In this document: piece after piece, positions 34,601-46,500 of the stretch
How the letters are laid out: the number at the start of each line of letters is the position of its first letter
Numbering within the stretch: the stretch's first letter is position 1
NCBI GenBank assembly: GCA_963978545.1
Contig: OZ021728.1
Location: forward strand, 1,612,001-1,676,000
From: Linyphia triangularis
Taxonomy: Eukaryota > Arthropoda > Arachnida > Araneae > Linyphiidae
Reading direction: 5' to 3'
DNA length: 64,000 nucleotides
The notes under the pieces: generated by a model
Seen by the model: the letters and a program-made list of their open reading frames with translations, nothing else
The model's database searches: none
Told to the model about the DNA's origin: nothing
Translations under genes and position numbers: made by a program

Positions 34601-35439
34601 TCTAGAATAAAACATTTGATTTATATTTATTTTTTTCTTGTTTTTATTCGTTTTCAAGGACATTTGGCAAGAAAATGGGAAAAGAAAGCGAAATTATAAC
34701 TCTACTTGTTCACTCATTTAATATTTAAATAATTTCTCTGTTTATTTATGACTGGATAATTTGTTTTAGAAATCTATAATCTATGTTTTTATACGTTTTC
34801 ATGAACATTTAATAATTGTATTAATAAAATAAAAAAAAGGATGGAAGGAAAATGGAAACAATAACTCAAAATACTAGTGTTCTATTCTAAATTTATTTAA
34901 TAATGAAACTGTGGTAAAGTTTATTAGTTTCTTTATTACTTACGTATTTATTTTAAAAACTAAGCCTTTTTTTAACTATTTGTTGGAATTCGAAGTCCCA
35001 CCAAACTGTCGAAAGCAATTTGTATTTCAGTTTTATTTCTGTTTAAAAATGTAACTCATGAATTTTCGAGAGAAATTGTCTCTCCTCTTGCAATCTTTTA
35101 CAAATGCTTGTACTAAATTAAAGAAGTTTATTTTATTTAAATTTATTGAAATGGTTTTATTAAATTAGGAGAAAGTTAAGTGTTTATGTGTCAGGAAAGC
35201 ACGAGTTTCTTCGTAGTTTTCTAATTCTCAAATTGTATCGATTAGAATACACTTTACTATTTATTGTAAAACGCATTCGGATTTTATACTTGTTTAAAAG
35301 AATTGTTTTATGTCAGACGGATTTATTGAGGGAATGTTAAACTGATTAAATTTGTTTCATCGGCAAATAATTTTGATTTAGTTTTTATGCTAAAATGGTA
35401 CCAAAAGTAATCGAGTTGGTCAATTTTACTTTACAAAAA
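34601..35439. other. AT-rich, no gene
   Basis: No domain-bearing frame, no terminal repeats seen. Confidence 0.45.
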
Positions 35440-35945
35440 ACCCCAATTTTTATTAATTAATGTGCTAGAATTAAGATTTTTTCAGAGAACCACTTCAGTA
35501 TCAATGGATCAAATATATGTCTTTGACTTGCAATAAACAAGTTTCAAAACCTGTATCTTTAAATTCATAAGTTATATAATAATATTGAGTATGAAAAATT
35601 AATATAATAGCTAACCTTTGATACTTGAATTGTTTTGTATTACATTAATTATAGTAGAAATGAATTTCCAATTTTGTAATCTTATTATCACTTATTTTCA
35701 ACTGGTTTACTGTATTTCTTCAATTATCTTTAATTTCTACTTCTAAAATAAATATATTTTTAGAGTCTATTTTCATTTCTTTATTATATTCTCATAACTT
35801 GTAGATAATAATTTATTTTTAAAACAGTTCATTTATGTAACTTAAAAGTTAAAGAATTAAATTCAAATCAATAAAGATAAAACTCGTTTACAGATATCGA
35901 CAGTAACTAATCTCAAATGTTTGTTCCAAATATAGAAATCCTATA
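35440..35945. repeat. dispersed repeat R, copy 2 (inverse)
   Basis: Inverse match to 19097-19603 and slightly beyond (CCCCAATTTTTATTAATTAA, TTTCAAAACCTGTATC). No SINE is attached here. Confidence 0.8.
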
Positions 35946-36301
35946 CTTAGAATTATTTTGATCAGTTTTTTTTAATTGGTTAAACTATTTTCTTCAAATA
36001 TGTCATACATGTCCAGAGCGGTACCCACACAGCCATCAAATGAGCAGACCTTGGTGTTAGTAAAAATACACACTTACTTTGATATTTGGTCACGAATTTA
36101 ATGGTATGCACGAAAGAGTGAATTTGGGGGACATTCACCCCCCCCCCCCCTTCCCTACCCGATTAACCCCAAAATAAAAGATCACGTGCCTAACCAAGAG
36201 TTCAAATGCTTACTAATAACGTATAATGATTACTAGTCGGTTTGGATGAAAATTAGGCACCGTCAAATGCCAATTTCTTCCTTTGTTTACTTACTAACAA
36301 T
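35946..36301. other. no gene; poly-C run
   Basis: Poly-C at about 36139-36150. A second, short inverted match CCCCC..TTCCC is not enough to call an element. Confidence 0.4.
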
Positions 36302-36478
36302 ACCGACCAAATGGTATAGTGATTAGCGTGCTAGCTTCTAGACCGCGAGTTTGCGGGTTCGAGTCCCGTGTTAGGCATGCGTGTGTGTAAATGTATGTTG
36401 GCTTGTCTAATGACGAATGTTTCGGCGCATTATAGCCCTCGTGTTGCTGACGGCGCCAGATAATCTGAAAACAACCAA
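36302..36478 (+). mobile_element. tRNA-derived SINE (S1)
   Basis: Full-length with intact A box and B box GGGTTCGAGTCCC, body and CAACCAAC tail. No clear TSD found. Confidence 0.9.
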
Positions 36479-36689
36479 CTTCCCCTCCTTTATTGGGTGA
36501 AGGTTTTAGTGATTAAATATCACTAAATGAAACGTGTTTAAATTAAACTTGGTATCTGGCGTTATGGAACGTGATTAAGAGCTGATAAGTCTGACCTTTT
36601 GAACCAGGCCGTGACAATTTTCAAAAGTCTAAGGGTGCGAAGGAAACAAGTTGTTAGTTCCATTTTCTCCCACTAAACAAGGGTGGCGC

Positions 36690-38110
36690 TGCAATCCAAC
36701 CAGATTTGAAACTGCAATATGGTGATATTAACACACTTGCCGTAAATCAATCGGGCTGAAATTTGGCAGATAGATTTGATGTCGATGACAATACATTCTA
36801 TCAAATTTTGGGGGCATTCTATCAAATTTCACTGTCACTAAACGGTCGCTTTTACTTACGCTTGTATCTTCAGATACTAAAAAAACCAACTTGTAGTTAT
36901 CCAATCACCCTGAAATTTAACAGGTAGATTCGTTGTCTATGAAGTTGCATTATATCATGTTTTGGGAGGTATCACTGTCACTAAAAGGTCGCTTTTACAC
37001 ACGCTTCTATTTTCAGAATACTAAATAACCCAAATTGCAGTCATCCAATTGCGCTGAAATTTAACAGGCAGATTCGTTGTCGATAAGGATGCATTATATC
37101 AAGTTTTGGGGGGTGTCACTGTCACTAAAAGGCCGCTTTTTCTTACTTCAATTGGAGCTTGGGATTACTAATAATCCTACTTCCCTCGTCAAATCGAATT
37201 AAAATTCGACAGATAGGTTCATTGTCGATACGGCTGCATTGCATCAAGTTTTGGGGGATGTCACTTTCACACATGTTTCTATTGCCTTACGTCAGACTAA
37301 GGAAATAGAAACGTGTGTAAAAGCGTCTTTTGTTCGACAGTCCCAAAACCTGATAACAAGCATTGTCATCGACAACGATAGTGCAAGCCAGGTTTCAAAG
37401 TTCTATTGCATGACGGACAATAGGTTTATTAGTAATCCCAAGTATGCGACCTTTTAGGAACAGTAACAGCCCCCAAAAAAACTTGATAGAATGCAACTTT
37501 TATCAACTGCGAATCTATCTGTCAAGTTTTAGCTCGAGTGGATGATGGCAAGTTGGTTTATTCGTATTCCGAAGTGATAATGGAAATCTGTGTAAAAGCG
37601 GTCTTCTGCCGACCAAACGGTATAGTGGTTAGCGTGCTAACTTCTAGACCGCGAAGTTGCGAGTCCCGTGTTAGGCATGGGTGTTTGTAAATGTATGTTG
37701 CCTTGTCAAATGACGAATGTTTCGGCGCATTATAGCCCTCGTGTTGCTGACGGCGCCAGATAATCTGAAAACAAAAGCGGTCTTCTAGCGACACTGTAAG
37801 GGTCCAAAACTTGATGTAATGCAATCTTATGGACAGCGAAGCTGCTAAATTTCAGAGTGATTGGGTTAAGGCAAGTTGATTTATTAGTATTTCACAGACA
37901 AAAGCGTGTGTATAAGCGAACTTTCAGTAAAAGTGGCAGCCCCCTAAACTTGATAGAATACATTGTCATCGACATCGAATCTATCTGCCAAGTTTCAACT
38001 CGATTGGATGACAGCAAAAAGGGTTCAATTAGGCCTCCCGCTGATTTTTCAGCAAAGCACGCAGACACCCTCACACAAAATCGAAGTTGGTATAAAGAAT
38101 TTAAAAATTG
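36690..38110. repeat. inverted array of ~120-130-bp units
   Basis: Four or more units run one way to about 37250 (ATAGATTTGATGTCGATGAC, TCACTGTCACTAAAAGGTCG) and then the other way to 38060 (TCATCGACAACG, GATGACGGCAAG type). This makes a large palindromic array. It ends with GACACCCTCACACAAAATCG, similar to the end of 14850-15150. A SINE is inserted at 37608. Probably a non-autonomous element with internal tandem repeats. Confidence 0.65.
37608..37772 (+). mobile_element. tRNA-derived SINE (S1) with TSD
   Basis: B box shortened (TTGCGAGTCCC). The tail is reduced to GAAAAC. A 14-bp TSD, AAAAGCGGTCTTCT, lies at 37594-37607 and 37773-37786. Inserted in the palindromic array. Confidence 0.92.
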
Positions 38111-38309
38111 AAACTTAATTCAATGTTGACCTAAAATAAATTCACTAAGAATTTTAAAAAAAATTCACGTTTCCTGAAATATTTTTGGGACACTATATTG
38201 CAATCGTAGTCTCAACTTGTCCCAATTGTCCGGACTATCTTAATAGTTACCAATGAATAATGAAATAAAATTGAAAAGTACTCATTTGATCACTTTTCCC
38301 TCTGCTATA

Positions 38310-38690
38310 TACGATTGGTTGCTTAATTTGTACGATCAACGACCTATTTTTATTGCTCAATGGCGGCTAATCGGTTGGTTGGTTGGTTGGTTGGTTGGTT
38401 GGTTGGTTGGTTGGTTGGTTGTATTCAGATTATCTGGCGCCGTCAGCAACACGAGTGCTATAATGCGCCGAAACATTCGTCATTAGACAAGCCAACATAC
38501 ATTTACAAATACCCAGGCCTAACACGGGACTCGAACCCGCAACCTGGTCCAGAAGCTAGCACGCTAACCACTATACCGTTTGGTCGGCCAATGGCGGCTA
38601 ATCAAGCCGACAGCTTAAAGTGGATTCCGAACCACACAGAACATTCATGCCTAACTAATAAACCACACCAGCCATCAGGTGGGCCTTAAA
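38310..38690 (-). mobile_element. S2 SINE copy interrupted by S1
   Basis: Flanking the S1 copy are pieces of S2: CAACGACCTA on the left, and AAGTGGATTCCGAACCAC followed by AGCCATCAGGTGGGCC on the right, as at 10648-10795. Confidence 0.5.
38373..38588 (-). mobile_element. tRNA-derived SINE (S1), expanded GGTT tail, TSD
   Basis: Tail of about 12 GGTT units, body and head complete. A 15-bp TSD, CAATGGCGGCTAATC, lies at 38358-38372 and 38589-38603. Confidence 0.93.
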
Positions 38691-40002
38691 GATTGAAACA
38701 AGATTTTTCACAGCTGAGGGGTTAGCGCTCTGATCTCCCATGCAGTCTATTTTATTTTTCTCTGAAAAATACGAAACTTGGTATACTTCTGAAGTATCCT
38801 GATATGAACAGTATTCTGCATTTAAGGTATACATATACAATTGCGATGATTTCCTTTAATTTTTAGGTTATAATTTCAAACTTTTTGGAAGTATATCAGG
38901 ATTAAAAATAATGCATTTTTATGTATAAACTTTCGTTTTCCGTCAATTTTTAATCAGAAAATTGCAATTAAAGTCACTAATTAGGACATTATTAGAATAT
39001 ACATAAATAAACTTGTAATTAACTTAGAGGTAATATTTTTTATTGAAAATAAAAGATATTATATTGACGCATGCTCTTATGGAGAATTTTGAATTTGGCT
39101 TCAATATTTATTTAATTATAAGTTTTTAAATAAAAAGTTTAAAAAAATACATGCATTTTAACAAAAAATTAAGATTAAAATATGCATAAAAAATTTGTTC
39201 GTAACAATATATATTAGGTGCTCCATAGAAAACACATTCACAACTATTGTCGACAAAACAAAATTAAAATTTTGAAAATCGGACCTTTTATTATGAAGTT
39301 ATGACCGTTGGCGTAAAGTCATATAACACCAAAATGTCATTCTTCAGAAAACGCGTTTAAAGTTTACTACACAAATGAACCTGATACAAAACAGGTTCAC
39401 AAAACCTACTGTAATATCAAAAGTAATTTGAGTCTCAGAAAGAAAATGGTATCATTTTAATGGTAATGAATTCGGGAGTATTTTAAAACCAAAAAACAAA
39501 AACGCAGACTTGAGTCAAATTTCGAGATTCCTAATGTATATCTATACCTTAAAAAATTTAATTTACCGAAAATTCATTGTTTTTATTAATAGCCTACTCC
39601 TTTCCCCCTCCCCACCCCACCCCTCAAATTGAGACACAGCTTAGAAAAATTATATTTTAGAATGATTAAAGCGTTGTGTAAACTATTATATTTTTTTTTT
39701 TTTTTACAAAGTTTTTCGAAATGCTTTCACCAGGTTTCCAGTGCTAAAAAAAAAAATTCACCGATACACAAGTTTCCTGATCGTGGCGGTAACCGCAACT
39801 GAAGCCTGGGATTTTTTTTAATTAAAAAATGCAAAGTCGCAATATTTTATGATGTAAAAAAAGCTAAATACTCTTAATTTGCGTGTTTATTTTCTCACTA
39901 ATTTTTATCGCAATACATTCATAAAGATTCATGAGTTATTACTAATTAGTTATTAATAAAATAAACTCTCCAAAAAGTACCATCCCCACTACACCCCTGG
40001 CT
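38691..40002. other. AT-rich, no gene
   Basis: No supported frame or element. Short C-rich and A-rich runs near 39600 and 39745. Confidence 0.45.
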
Positions 40003-40165
40003 TCCACCCCCTAAAATATTTCATCTTTGATTTATACATTAATTTTTCTGTTACTTTATGTTTTGACAAAATCCATAAACTGATGTGCACCAGTTTCTTT
40101 GACGCAGTGTGACTCGTCAAAGAAATTCTCAAACCACCCAACCACAGCAGTTAAAAGTTAAGCCC
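40003..40165. repeat. dispersed repeat, pair of 47740-47890
   Basis: CTTCCACCCCCTAAAATAT..CATTAATTTTTCTG..CCACAGCAGTTAAA matches 47740-47890 in the same orientation. Family unknown. Confidence 0.6.
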
Positions 40166-40641
40166 ATATGGGAGAAAAAGCCTTGGAACTTTTTCTGAGC
40201 TAACAAATATGAAAATCAAAAATTTCGATTAAAATGCATTTGAATATTAACGACTACGTATGAATATATGGCTAACAGTAAATGAAATTTCAAAAATGAA
40301 CAGGTTTAAAAGACCGCAGAGTTGTGATATTTTGTACACATGTGCAAAATATCAAAGCTCGAATACAATTAGAACTGTTTTCTGCATTAAAACAAAAATC
40401 ACAATGTTGAAGTTTTTTGTTTTTACGAAATGCAAGGTATGGATCTACCTAATATCAGACAATAATAAGGATATATTATTACTTAACGATAAGAACTCTT
40501 TTACACTATGATAAGTATAATTGCAAAAATTGAAAAATATAAAGTAATTGCTTACTCAAAAACATTATTCCGCCATTTGCAATCTTGAGAGTGTTGCCAA
40601 CTTTCTTTCGTCACATTTTAAAACCCTTTTTATTAACTTCT
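40166..40641. other. no supported gene
   Basis: An 83-codon plus frame (40260-40511) has no recognisable motif. Confidence 0.35.
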
Positions 40642-40651
40642 ATTGTGTTTG

Positions 40652-40815
40652 ACCGACCAAACGGTATAGTGGTTAGCGTGCTAGCTTCTAGACCGCGAGG
40701 TTGCGAGTCCCGTGTTAGGCATGGGTGTGTGTAAATGTATGTTGGCTTGTCTAATGACGAATGTTTCGGCCCTCGTGTTGCTGACGGCGCCAGATAATCT
40801 GAAAACAACCAACCA
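40652..40815 (+). mobile_element. tRNA-derived SINE (S1) with TSD
   Basis: Head intact, B box shortened, GCGCATTATAG deleted from the body, tail CAACCAACC. A 10-bp TSD, ATTGTGTTTG, lies at 40642-40651 and 40816-40825. Confidence 0.88.
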
Positions 40816-40859
40816 ATTGTGTTTGTGGCGTGCAAATCTGAGGATGGTTAATAAACCAC

Positions 40860-40990
40860 GTTGCAGAGTCATCTGATCAGGTTGAAACTTGGCAAATAGA
40901 TTAGATGTCGATAACAATGCATTCTATCAAGTTTTGGAGGTTGTCATTAAATGGTCGGTTGTACACACATTTCAATAATCGTTTTATAAT
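40860..40990. repeat. fragment of the 36690-38110 family
   Basis: Contains GATGTCGATAACAATGCATT and CTATCAAGTTTTGGAGG, one unit of the array described at 36690. Confidence 0.6.
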
Positions 40991-41185
40991 ATACTAATAA
41001 ATCCCATTTAGCCGATCATTATTGACTCTTTCATGTTGCCAAAATTACTTTTACCATAATAAATAAACGATAATTGGACGTGAATGCAAAGTTTTCGGCT
41101 TCTGCTATTTTCATTTGTAATAGATAGATATTAAATTATAATTAATTAAAATTAATTATAATAAAATTTAAATAATTAAAAAAAA

Positions 41186-41893
41186 TTTGCAATGGGTACC
41201 TTCCCATGTGAATCTCCACGGGAACGAAATGGCCGATGTTCTTGCTAAGGAGGGTTGAAGAATTTCAACATCTCCCTCTTCCACACTTACTTTTTTGGAA
41301 TTATACTCTCTGGAAAAATCAAAGATCTCGGAGGAGTGGAAAACACCCCCAACCCATAATTGGTACAAGGGCTCAAAACCGGGTTTGTCCCTTGACCTCC
41401 CGTGTGACAGACGTACTGTTCTATCAAGGCTTGATAGCGGTCACATCAAGTGCCTCACTTTCAACGAGGGCAGGAAAACCACCTGCACCAAAATCATCAG
41501 GCCTCTCCTGAGCACCTCTTGGATTGCATGGGACTCTCTAAGGAGGATCTCTTTAGCAATCCTCTCCTATACTAAACTTCAACTTAACTAGACATCACTT
41601 AGACGATAGATCGTCACACTGCTAATAGGTATTTAATCCATTTTAGCGGAGTGAAGATATAATTCTCGCCAAACGCCTTTTGTTCTCTACAGGGTTGTGG
41701 TTTGGCGAACATTATGCTTTCACTCCGCCAAAATGGATTAAATGCCTATGAGCAGTGTGACGATCTATCGTCTAAGTGATGTCTAGTTAAGTTGAAGTTT
41801 AGGATAGTCTTCGACTTCCTTTTAGTCAACGAACTCTTGGATCTTGTCTGACTCCGTCAGAAAGTGAGGATTAGCAACAACAACAACAACAAC
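41186..41893 (+). mobile_element. 5'-truncated LINE 3' end, interrupted by a foldback MITE
   Basis: Starts at LQWVPSHVNLHGNEMADVLA (end of RNase H). It continues with TPPTHNWYKGSKPG and LSRLDSGHIKCLTF, as in the copy at 21860, then the F1 hairpin (41570-41804), then CTGACTCCGTCAGAAAG and a (CAA)n tail. Broken by stops and frameshifts. Confidence 0.85.
41570..41804. mobile_element. foldback MITE F1, inside a LINE
   Basis: TACTAAACTTCAACTTAACT..AGTTTAGGA hairpin flanked by TA (41568-41569, 41805-41806). It cuts the LINE reading frame, so it moved after that LINE landed. Confidence 0.9.
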
Positions 41894-42042
41894 ATATTAA
41901 ATGAAAACAATTTATGTTATTTCAATTAGGCGATCTTTTTCGTTGCTACTCGCCGAATGTCAAGGAGTAGTAATTTGAGTAGTAAATGACTTGTAGTTTT
42001 TATATTCACTGTGCTAGAAGATTTCGAGTACAATCCTTCCTC
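41894..42042. other. spacer
   Basis: AT-rich spacer between the LINE tail and the TTAA MITE. Confidence 0.4.
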
Positions 42043-42046
42043 TTAA

Positions 42047-42250
42047 CCCTTTGCACTCCAGTGGCGCCTCTCAGGCGCCACACGATTGGATGCCAAACCA
42101 CGAGAGGACCATTAGGTGTGATGCGGAAATTTGATGCAAGGCCAATGACTGTGTTTAGTTTCTATGAAGCAAATCCATAAACACCAGCCGAACCTAAAAT
42201 GTCTCGAGTTGCTGACTCCTCCTCGCCAAAAAGGCCTGGAGTTGAAAGGG
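42047..42250. mobile_element. piggyBac-like MITE, copy 1
   Basis: TTAA|CCCTTTGCACTCCAG at the left, and an inverted, slightly diverged CTGGAGTTGAAAGGG|TTAA at the right. The inner GGCGCCTCTCAGGCGCC is palindromic. CCCTTTGCA-type tips with TTAA duplication are a piggyBac hallmark. A second copy is at 48678-48868. Confidence 0.88.
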
Positions 42251-42298
42251 TTAATACATATAATGATTTATTCAGTTTTTAGTGCCTACTATCCCACT

Positions 42299-42465
42299 TG
42301 GTTGGTTGTTTTCAGATTATCTGGCGCCGTCAGCAACACGAGGGCTATAATGCGCCGAAACATTCGTCATTAGACAAGCCAACATACATTTACAAACCCC
42401 CATGCCTAACACGGGACTCGCAGTCTAGAAGCTAGAAACGCTAACCACTATACCGTTTGGTCGGT
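42299..42465 (-). mobile_element. tRNA-derived SINE (S1)
   Basis: Complete body and head with B-box region deleted (GACTCGCAGTC). Tail GGTTGGTTG. No clear TSD. Confidence 0.85.
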
Positions 42466-42780
42466 GAGAAACTTCTTGCATTTGATTTTTCGGGAAATTT
42501 CTCCGGCTAGTATAAAAGCGGCGACGATTCGCGAATTGAGTTTAATTGGATTTTGAGCGTTGTTTTGAAAAGAGCTCAGCGCTTGTTTACTTTTACGATG
42601 CCTGAATTATCATCGTGCATGTGAAGTTGTACACACTGAAGTTGTAGTTGAACATTGATAACGAGTTATCTGTTGTTTTAAAAAGTTTTGTGAACGAAGA
42701 AATTATCAGTTTTTGTTTTGTAAAAGCTGTGACGTCATTGCCTCCGAGAAAATTCATAACAATTCCCTTTCATTTCAACA
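42466..42780 (+). mobile_element. possible LTR fragment with TATA box
   Basis: TATAAAAG at 42511-42518 is followed by moderately GC-rich sequence and AGCTCAGCGCTTG..AAAATTCATAACAATTCCC. This looks like an LTR U3/R region but has no partner copy here to prove it. Confidence 0.3.
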
Positions 42781-42883
42781 AAATTGACGCTTAAATGATT
42801 ACCAGAACTATTCATCAGTATAAAATAAATGTGCTTAAACTGAATAAATAAATGAATGTGTTTAAACTGAATAAATTTCATAG

Positions 42884-43087
42884 CCGACCAAACGGTATAG
42901 TGGTTAGCGTGCTAGCTTCTAGACCTCGAGGTTGCGAGTCCCGTGTTAGGCATGGGTGTTTGTAAATGTATGTTGGATTGTCTAATGACGAATGTTTCGG
43001 CGCATTATAGCCCTCGTGTTGCTGCCAGATAATCTGAAACACAACCAACCATAAAAAAAATATATATATATATATATAAAAAATAAA
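42884..43087 (+). mobile_element. tRNA-derived SINE (S1) with AT tail and TSD
   Basis: Head with CTCGAGGTTGC, tail CAACCAACC followed by A/T-rich and (AT)n sequence. TSD AAATTTCATAG at 42873-42883 and 43088-43098. Confidence 0.85.
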
Positions 43088-43364
43088 AAATTTCATAGGT
43101 CTAAAATGATGATGATGATGTATTACTGAATTTATTACTGAATACTGAATGTATATCTTAAAAGATGATATAATGAATTTATTACTGAAAACATTTCATG
43201 GACCTGAAATGATGATAATGCACTAAATATAAAGTATTTATTACTGAATAAATGTCATAGATGATTCAATGATGAAGATGTAATAAACATAATGTATTTA
43301 TTACTCACATAGTGCTGTAATAAAATGAGTATAATTACACAGGCAGTTTCGTTGAAATTCATTC

Positions 43365-43370
43365 TTTATT
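43365..43370 (-). terminator. polyadenylation signal of the SOD-like gene
   Basis: AATAAA on the minus strand 100 nt past the TAG at 43471, at a normal distance for a short 3' UTR. Confidence 0.65.
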
Positions 43371-43470
43371 GACTATACAATAGGATCGATCCGTCTTCTA
43401 TCATACATTTCTTCCCTTACTCAAAATTGAATCTTCTCCACTCTGGAACCACTTTCCAGAATAACCAGTT

Positions 43471-43560
43471 CTAGACTATGATCGTAGGACCTCCGGCTAC
43501 TATCTGGCAACATGCAATTCCTCTAAAGTCTCCCATTGGATTACTCGGCAAGGCACTCAA
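43471..43560 (-). CDS. exon 5 (last) of the SOD-like gene
   Basis: Acceptor TCTTTTTCAG at 43561-43570, then 29 codons (LSALPSNPMGDFRGIACCQI and VAGGPTIIV) and TAG at 43471-43473. FRGIACC corresponds to the SOD segment G.R.ACG: the active-site Arg and the Cys that pairs with the loop Cys are both kept. The usual VVHE (Cu ligand His120 in human SOD1 numbering) and the electrostatic-loop sequence before it are missing between exon 4 and this exon. Confidence 0.82.
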   Translation of the reverse strand: MSALPSNPMGDFRGIACCQIVAGGPTIIV

Positions 43561-46500
43561 CTGAAAAAGACAACTCATTAATAAAAATCATAGACTTATT
43601 CTTATCAATAGACTTCCCACTTCATCAATTATACAACGAGAATGAAACCAAAATGAATCACATGAGTAGTGACTTTTTGGGAGCAGGGTTGCAGATTTCT
43701 CCTCACTCAGTCGATAAAGGATAATAAGATTATTAGATAAAGGATTAATTTTACGACGTAGCCAAATTAAAAACCGCGTGACTGATAGACGAATTTTGGT
43801 GATTCATTTTGGTTTCATTCTCGTTGTATGATTGAAGTGGGAACGCGCAGTCTAAAATAATGCCATTTTTCTCGGGTGATAAATACAAAGCGTATATAAT
43901 TAAAGTTCAAAAAGTTGCCAACTGCTGCTGAGGCCCTAATTGCATTACGAAAAGAATAAAAAAACAAAATATGAAAGGCGTAGTTTTTTTCTTTAACTAG
44001 CTCTGAAGCTAACACGCCTTAAATTTATATAATCGGCTTATGGCGGATGTACAGGTATAGGGCAAAATAATAGGAACACCTGTGAAAATATGCAAAATTT
44101 GTATTAGTAGGGTCACCATTGGTCCGATTTACAGCTTGTATCCGACGTGGGATTGACAAATAAAGTTCGAGCACAACGTTTAAGGGAAATCATAGCTATT
44201 CCTCGTGCATAGCGCTCTCGACTTCAGGAGGAAGAAACCAAGTATGGACTCTAAAACCGTCCACAATGGCTCTGTGGCGACCTCGAATTACAGATAAAAC
44301 TTCTGTGCACTGGAGTACTCTTTTGCACAGCGGCAAAGTATCTGCCTCGAGATCTAATGGTCTCGGGATCGAAGTCCGTCGCCCATAGCGAAAGCTGCAT
44401 ACGCTTTAGCTCTATGATGTTGAGATCAGAAGACTGAGGACACCACGTGAGATATTCATCATTATGCTCTTCTAACCATGTTTGAAGATGTATACAGGAG
44501 CGTTGTCATCTTGGAATAGAGGACGATCTCCAGGAAAAAGAGTCTGAAGCATCGTGTGTAAATGATCTCCGGGAAAACTGTGACAATGCTCCCCTGTGAC
44601 CACCCCTCTCAGGACTACGAGTGACTCCAAGCGGCGTCAAGAAATCACCTCCGCAAACCATCACAGAGCCCCATCCATGCTTCACGGTAGGAACCAGGCA
44701 ATCAACATGAAATGGCTCTGTCAGTGTTCGCTAGATGAACACACGTCCAGTGGTCTGAAATAATGTAAATGATGGTTGGTTGTATTCAGATTATCTGGCG
44801 CCGTCAGCAACACGAGGGCTATAATGCGCCGAAACATTCGTCATTAGACAAGCCAACATACATTTACAAACACCCATGCCCTGCACGGGACTCGAACCCG
44901 CAACCTCGCGGTCGAGAAGCTAGCACGCTAACCACCGTTTGGTCGGCATGTAAACGATGATTTGTCTGAGTGGATTACTTGTTCCCATTGCTGTTGTGTC
45001 CAGTTTTGGCAGTCTCTCAAGGGATGTAAAAGAAGAAATCTCTCTTCCGACCTGATCTTACCTCGTCATGTTGTGGCCTTTAACAATGGGAAGGCAGCCC
45101 AAGGGATGCAACCCGAGACCCAAGGAACATTTGATTCAAACCCAAGGGATGTAAAGTAGGAAACCTCTCTTACGGCCTGATCTTAACTCTTCATACTGTG
45201 GCCTATAGCGTTGTGTCCTTTAAGCAAATAAAGGCAACCCAAGACTCAAGGGACAACTTGAAGAAAACCCAGGTTATATGTAAGGAAAATACTCTCTTCT
45301 GGGCTCATCATATTTTGTCCTTTAATATCAGTAATGCAACCTAAGACCCAAAGGACATCTTGAAGCAAAAACAAGGTATGTACAGGAAGAAACCTCTATT
45401 GTGACGGGATCTGACCTCTTCATTTTGTGGCTTTTAATAACAGAAATGCAACCCAAGGTTTCTAAATCAATACCAGGGACTACTTGAAGCAAACCCAAGG
45501 GATGTGTAAAGGAAGAAGAATCTCTTCTAGCCTGATCTGACCTCCTCATGTTGTTATCTTTAACAACAGGAAGACATCCCAAGGGATTCCACCCAATACC
45601 AGGGACAACTTGAAGCAAACCCAAGGTATGTGTAAAGGAAGTAACCTCTCTTCTGGCCGTATCTGACCTCGTCATATTGTGGCCTTTAACAGCAGGAAAG
45701 GAAGGTAGTATGCGACCCCTAAGGGCAACTTAAATCAAACCCAGAGTATGGGTATAGAAAAATGTTTTATTCTGTTCTCGTCTTGTGTGCTTAGATATAT
45801 GAAGCTATTGTGTTAAGAAGAATGTTTCTCTCACCACGATGGATCTTCCTATCACACTGTCCGGACCCTTCATTAACTGTTCCCTTTCTTCCTCCTTGAA
45901 GTTGGAGTCGCCATTTTCATCAGCATACACTGTCAGCGAATTCCTCGGCACCCTGAGACCAAAAAAAAACATGCCATGATTCTTATTACTTTCCCTATAC
46001 CAAGTACCCGATAGTATGATAGGACGTTACCGTAAAATGGGGTGAATAGGAACGAAACTTCATGAAATTACAAAGCAATTATTTTTTTACACAAATAAAA
46101 AAAATATATATAATTACTAAAATTGCTTTATTTGACTAACATGTTTGGAATCTTGAAAAAAAAATGTGTGAGGTTTTCAACACTGTCCTTTTCTTTAATT
46201 TTTTTTTTTAAACAGCGTGCATACAATCCAATGAGTTTTAACATCTCCAAAACTTATCCCGTAATTAATAACATGTATCAGTTATAGACTTAAATAATAT
46301 ATTTTTAGATAAGTATAAACATCCACAACAACATGCCATACTTAATTTAACTTGGTTTTAAAAACTTTTTATTTTACGAATTTTTATGTTTTGCCTCGTC
46401 TCGATTTCGAAATTTGCGGGGTGAATCGGAACACGTGAAAAGTGATATTAAAAAGCTGTTTTTGACAAGATTATGTTCCACGTAAGATTCAATCAAGATT

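Larger units (their letters stand above)
43561..45834 (-). other. intron 4 of the SOD-like gene
   Basis: 2274 bp; donor GTG|GTGAGA, acceptor TTTTTCAG. Contains a Tc1-like fragment, an S3 SINE-like repeat, an S1 SINE and a minisatellite. The 62-codon frame at 43536-43724 (+) and 66-codon frame 43815-44015 (-) have no support. Confidence 0.7.

Noticed and set aside
41236..41591. Frames at 41236-41591 as host genes
   Set aside because: They are the LINE RNase H tail in broken frames, interrupted by the F1 hairpin.
45008..45745. Tandem units considered as a CRISPR-like array
   Set aside because: Eukaryotic minisatellite: units diverge throughout, with no constant repeat and unique spacers.
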